From Agarivorans albus (GTDB lineage Bacteria; Pseudomonadota; Gammaproteobacteria; Enterobacterales; Celerinatantimonadaceae), in assembly GCF_019670105.1 (NCBI RefSeq), contig NZ_AP023032.1, positions 561,501 to 625,500 on the forward strand: DNA of 64,000 nt, read 5' to 3'. This document shows, piece after piece, positions 60,931 through 64,000 of the stretch (its first letter is position 1; the number at the start of each line of letters is the position of its first letter). Made by a program: the position numbers and the translations under genes. The notes below the pieces were generated by a model. That model made no database searches. It saw only the letters and a program-made list of their open reading frames with translations, and was not told the DNA's origin.

Positions 60931-62679
60931 ATGGCACAACCCAAATTACGAATGCGCTTAGGTGACTTGTTGGTTAGCGAGCAGGTGATCAGTGAAGCCG
61001 ATTTAATGAGTGCCTTAGCGCAGCAAAAACAGTCGGGTCGAAAACTAGGTGCAACCTTAATTGAGCTTGGAGTAATTGCCGAGGTGCAATTGCTGGAGTT
61101 TTTGGCGCGTCAGTTAGGTATCCCGTTTGTTGATTTAGCGCAGATTTCGGTAGATGCCAACGCAGTGGTGTTGTTGGGCGAAGTGCATGCTCGCCGCTTG
61201 CGCGCATTGGTGATTCACAAAGATGGCGACGTGTTAACCGTCGCTATTTCCGATCCCGCCGACCTCTCGGCAATTGACACCTTAGCATCGTTGTTGGCTC
61301 CTCATCAGCTTAAATATGTGGTGGCAAGGGAGTCTCAGGTTGTCGAAGCCTTTGACCGTTTTTATCGTAGAACCCGCGAAATTGAAGGTTTTGCTCAAGA
61401 GCTAAAAGAAGAATATGCCAGTAGCGATGAGTTTGATATTGGCCTCGCTACCGCAGATGATGAGAGTAACGAAACCACCGTTGTTAAGCTGCTTCAGTCC
61501 TTGTTTGAGGATGCGGTGCAGGTGGGCGCTTCAGATATTCACATTGAGCCAGATGAAAAAGTACTGCGAATACGTCAACGGGTAGACGGCGTGTTGCAAG
61601 AAAGTGTGCTTAATGAGGTGCAAATTGCCTCGGCCATGGTGTTGCGCTTAAAGTTGATGTCGGGCTTGGATATTTCCGAAAAACGTTTACCACAAGATGG
61701 CCGTTTTAATATTAAAGTACGTGGCCATTCCATCGATGTACGTTTATCAACAATGCCTATTCAGGCCGGCGAATCAGTAGTGATGCGTTTGTTAGATCAA
61801 TCGGCAGGTATATTGTCGCTTGAGCAAACCGGTATGCCAGCTGACATTATGGAGCGTTATCGTCGTCAGCTTCATCGCCCTCACGGCATGATAGTGGTAA
61901 CTGGCCCAACAGGTAGTGGTAAAACAACCACTTTGTATGGTTCCTTGAGTGAGTTGAACCAGCCTGAGTCGAAAATTATTACCGTGGAAGATCCGGTTGA
62001 GTACCGACTGCCACGGATTAACCAAGTACAAGTAAACAGCAAAATTGGCCTCGATTTCTCCAATATTTTGCGTACAACTTTGCGTCAAGACCCTGATATT
62101 TTGCTGGTGGGGGAGATGCGTGACCAAGAAACCGTGGAAATTGGCTTGCGAGGCGCATTAACCGGTCACCTGGTATTAACAACACTGCACACCAATGATG
62201 CGATAACCAGCGCCTTACGTTTAATCGATATGGGTGCAGCGGGTTACTTGGTGGCAAGTTCTTTAAGAGCGGTTATCGCCCAGCGATTGGTTCGCCGACT
62301 ATGTGAAAACTGTAAGCAGGAACATACGAGTTCACTAGAAGAAAAAGTTTGGCTAGAGCACATTAGTAATGAAGATTTAAGCCAACAGGTCTTCTACAAG
62401 GGGCACGGTTGCCAAAGCTGTAACTACACTGGCTACAAAGGCCGAATTGGTGTGTTTGAGATGCTTGAGCTCAATGACGCAATGATGGAAGGTTTGCGTA
62501 GAGATGACCCAGATGAGTTTTCTAAGGCTGCAAAAGCCTCGAAAAATTACCGCCCCTTGTCATTAGCTGCTTTAGATTACGCTAAAAAAGGGGTTACTGC
62601 GGTTGAAGAGGTGCTGCGTTTGGTAGAAGAAATTGACGTTTATGGCAGCGTTACTAATGCTCAGGAAGATGCTCAATAA
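60931..62679 (+). CDS. mshE: MSHA pilus extension ATPase MshE
   Basis: MshE is the GspE/PilB-type hexameric ATPase that drives pilus extension. The 582-residue protein has an N-terminal MshEN domain (RLGDLLVSEQVISEADLM and KLGATLIELGVIAE), the family that binds cyclic-di-GMP in Vibrio. The ATPase core has Walker A TGPTGSGKTTTL, the Asp box VEDPVEYR, the His box LHTNDA and a zinc motif CENCKQ...CQSCNYTG. The ATG lies three bases after mshN, and the stop overlaps mshG by one base. Confidence 0.95.
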   Translation: MAQPKLRMRLGDLLVSEQVISEADLMSALAQQKQSGRKLGATLIELGVIAEVQLLEFLARQLGIPFVDLAQISVDANAVVLLGEVHARRLRALVIHKDGDVLTVAISDPADLSAIDTLASLLAPHQLKYVVARESQVVEAFDRFYRRTREIEGFAQELKEEYASSDEFDIGLATADDESNETTVVKLLQSLFEDAVQVGASDIHIEPDEKVLRIRQRVDGVLQESVLNEVQIASAMVLRLKLMSGLDISEKRLPQDGRFNIKVRGHSIDVRLSTMPIQAGESVVMRLLDQSAGILSLEQTGMPADIMERYRRQLHRPHGMIVVTGPTGSGKTTTLYGSLSELNQPESKIITVEDPVEYRLPRINQVQVNSKIGLDFSNILRTTLRQDPDILLVGEMRDQETVEIGLRGALTGHLVLTTLHTNDAITSALRLIDMGAAGYLVASSLRAVIAQRLVRRLCENCKQEHTSSLEEKVWLEHISNEDLSQQVFYKGHGCQSCNYTGYKGRIGVFEMLELNDAMMEGLRRDDPDEFSKAAKASKNYRPLSLAALDYAKKGVTAVEEVLRLVEEIDVYGSVTNAQEDAQ

Positions 62680-63908
62680 TGGCTTTGTTTCGCTATCAAG
62701 TTCGCGATAGCACTGGTCGCCTGATTAATGGCGACATTGAAGCTGCCAATCAAAATGCTGCGGCAGAGAGCTTGCTGCGCCGTGGGCTTACCCCAATTAA
62801 AATCGCAGAGGGTAAAGGCAAGGGCGAAGGCTTAGGCTCTTTAGATGTTAGTACTTTGTGGGAAGGGCGAATAAAGCTTGATGAGTTAGTGGTATTTACT
62901 CGACAAATGTATTCGTTAACTAAGGCTGGCATTCCAATAATGCGCGCCATTAATGGCTTAGCCGAAACCGCTCATAGTAAGCTGTTACGTCGTTCCTTGG
63001 CTGGCGTATCTGATGCGTTGAGTAGCGGGCGAACCTTGTCTACCGCCATGGCGGAGTACCCTAAAGTATTCTCTCAATTGTTTGTGAGTATTGTTCATGT
63101 TGGCGAAAATACCGGTCAGTTAGAGCAAGCATTTTTGCAGCTGTCTCAGTATCTTGAGCTTGAAATGGATACTCGTAAGCGAATCAAAACGGCGATGCGT
63201 TATCCCACTTTTGTGATTTTAGCGATTGTTATCGCCATGGTGATTCTAAACATTTTTGTGATCCCCCAGTTTGCTGAAATCTTTGGCCGTTTTAACGTGG
63301 AACTGCCTTTAGCTACAAGGATCTTGATTGGCACCTCCAACTTTTTTGTTAACTATTGGCCCTTGTTACTGGTGCTAACTATCGGCTCGGTATTTTTGGT
63401 GCGCTGGTATGTAAGTACTCCCAAAGGCCGTATGTTATGGGACAAAACGCGATTGCGCTTACCAGTTGTTGGCTCGGTGATAGAGCGCTCGTTACTGGCT
63501 CGTTTCTCGCGCAGTTTTGCGATGATGGTGGGAGCTGGGGTTCCGCTTAACCAAGCCTTGTCATTAGTGGCTAGCGCTGTTGATAATGCGTTCATGGCTG
63601 AGCGAATTGTTGAAATGCGCCGCGGCATTGAACGTGGCGAAAGTTTACTGCGTAACGCGATTGCCAGTGAGTTATTTACACCTTTGGTATTACAGATGAT
63701 CTCGGTGGGCGAAGAAACCGGGCAAGTCGATGAATTACTTACTGAAGCGGCCGAGTTTTACGAGCGCGAAGTAGACTATGATTTAAAGAGCTTAACAGCG
63801 CGTATTGAACCAATACTGATTACAGTGGTCGCAGGTATGGTACTGATTCTTGCACTTGGCATCTTTACCCCAATGTGGGACATGATGCGCGCGGTAAGAG
63901 GTGGTTAA
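62679..63908 (+). CDS. mshG: MSHA inner-membrane platform protein MshG
   Basis: The 409-residue protein is a GspF/PilC-type platform protein. It has two cytoplasmic T2SSF domains (ELVVFTRQMYSLTKAGIPI; LARFSRSFAMMVGAGVPLNQ) and three membrane helices, with GEETGQVDELLTEAAEFYE near the C-terminus. It interacts with MshE in the cytoplasm. Its start overlaps the mshE stop (TAATG). Confidence 0.94.
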   Translation: MALFRYQVRDSTGRLINGDIEAANQNAAAESLLRRGLTPIKIAEGKGKGEGLGSLDVSTLWEGRIKLDELVVFTRQMYSLTKAGIPIMRAINGLAETAHSKLLRRSLAGVSDALSSGRTLSTAMAEYPKVFSQLFVSIVHVGENTGQLEQAFLQLSQYLELEMDTRKRIKTAMRYPTFVILAIVIAMVILNIFVIPQFAEIFGRFNVELPLATRILIGTSNFFVNYWPLLLVLTIGSVFLVRWYVSTPKGRMLWDKTRLRLPVVGSVIERSLLARFSRSFAMMVGAGVPLNQALSLVASAVDNAFMAERIVEMRRGIERGESLLRNAIASELFTPLVLQMISVGEETGQVDELLTEAAEFYEREVDYDLKSLTARIEPILITVVAGMVLILALGIFTPMWDMMRAVRGG

Positions 63909-64000
63909 TTGAATCAGCATGAGTTATTGGACAACAATCGCTCGCGCTTCAGTTGGCTTGTGACCTTCTGCATAGTTTTATTAGTTGTATTATTGCTTTT
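63909..64000 (+). CDS. mshF: MshF, N-terminal part (cut by window edge)
   Basis: Directly after the mshG stop a TTG at 63909, preceded by AGAGGTGG, opens a frame reading MNQHELLDNNRSRFSWLVTF. The start of a membrane helix (IVLLVVLLL) follows at the window edge. Position after mshG and this short-tail-plus-helix pattern fit MshF, the next gene in the MSHA locus. The remainder is outside. Confidence 0.65.
   Translation, partial: MNQHELLDNNRSRFSWLVTFCIVLLVVLLL

Overview
The window is an ordinary chromosomal stretch of a marine-type gammaproteobacterium. Gene content and order (rsgA-orn-tRNA-Gly; queG/nnr-tsaE-amiB-mutL-miaA-hfq-hflXKC-purA; lptD-surA-pdxA-rsmA-apaG-apaH; csrD followed by the MSHA pilus genes) fit the Alteromonadales/Vibrionales branch. 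An Agarivorans-like organism is my best guess, from gene style only and not from a database match. Most genes are dense, co-oriented and recognisable housekeeping genes. I see no prophage, integrase, CRISPR array, toxin-antitoxin pair or full insertion sequence.

Layout. 1-2520: start of psd, rsgA, orn, then three tandem tRNA-Gly(GCC) genes interleaved with decayed tRNA fragments. 2574-2735: a MITE-like inverted-repeat element. 2783-5433: AlkD-like repair protein, ROK glucokinase, queG. 5432-15522: the nnr-tsaE-amiB-mutL-miaA-hfq-hflX-hflK-hflC superoperon with a DUF2065 gene. 15610-21910: purA, ispB, rplU-rpmA-obgE, a two-part YjjP/YjjB exporter, folA. 21907-28561 (minus): apaH, apaG, rsmA, pdxA, surA, lptD. 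28712-31187: amgK-murU-djlA. 31180-36699 (minus): a 2-hydroxyacid dehydrogenase, a DUF3530 protein, rluA, rapA. 36937-42145: an rRNA operon (two promoters, 16S, tRNA-Glu, 23S). 42146-49881: a DUF3592-like membrane protein, phoH, a PilZ protein, a transglutaminase-like protein, leuA, and a small envelope-flavoured cluster (NAD(P)-binding protein, PAP2 phosphatase, glycosyltransferase, 51-residue protein). 50165-52377: ilvI-ilvH. 52525-64000: csrD and the MSHA pilus assembly genes mshI to mshG, with mshF cut by the window edge.

How they work together. The window combines translation and RNA genes (rsgA, hfq, hflX, rluA, rsmA, miaA, tsaE, queG, rRNA, tRNA), envelope building (lptD/surA for outer-membrane LPS, amgK/murU for cell-wall recycling, amiB for daughter-cell separation, ispB for quinones) and branched-chain amino acid synthesis (leuA, ilvIH). 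A surface pilus locus sits at the right end. Cyclic-di-GMP-type domains (PilZ protein, degenerate GGDEF/EAL CsrD, MshE N-terminal domain) lie within 20 kb of it.

The most unusual signal is the rRNA operon. Its 23S gene is normal until about 41970, then diverges strongly, lacks the 3' strand that should pair with its own 5' end, and has no 5S gene before the next gene. I found no convincing new multi-gene system. The remaining leads are the tRNA-Gly array with relics, overlapping leader hairpins before hflX, and an unannotated 51-residue gene with a very strong ribosome-binding site.
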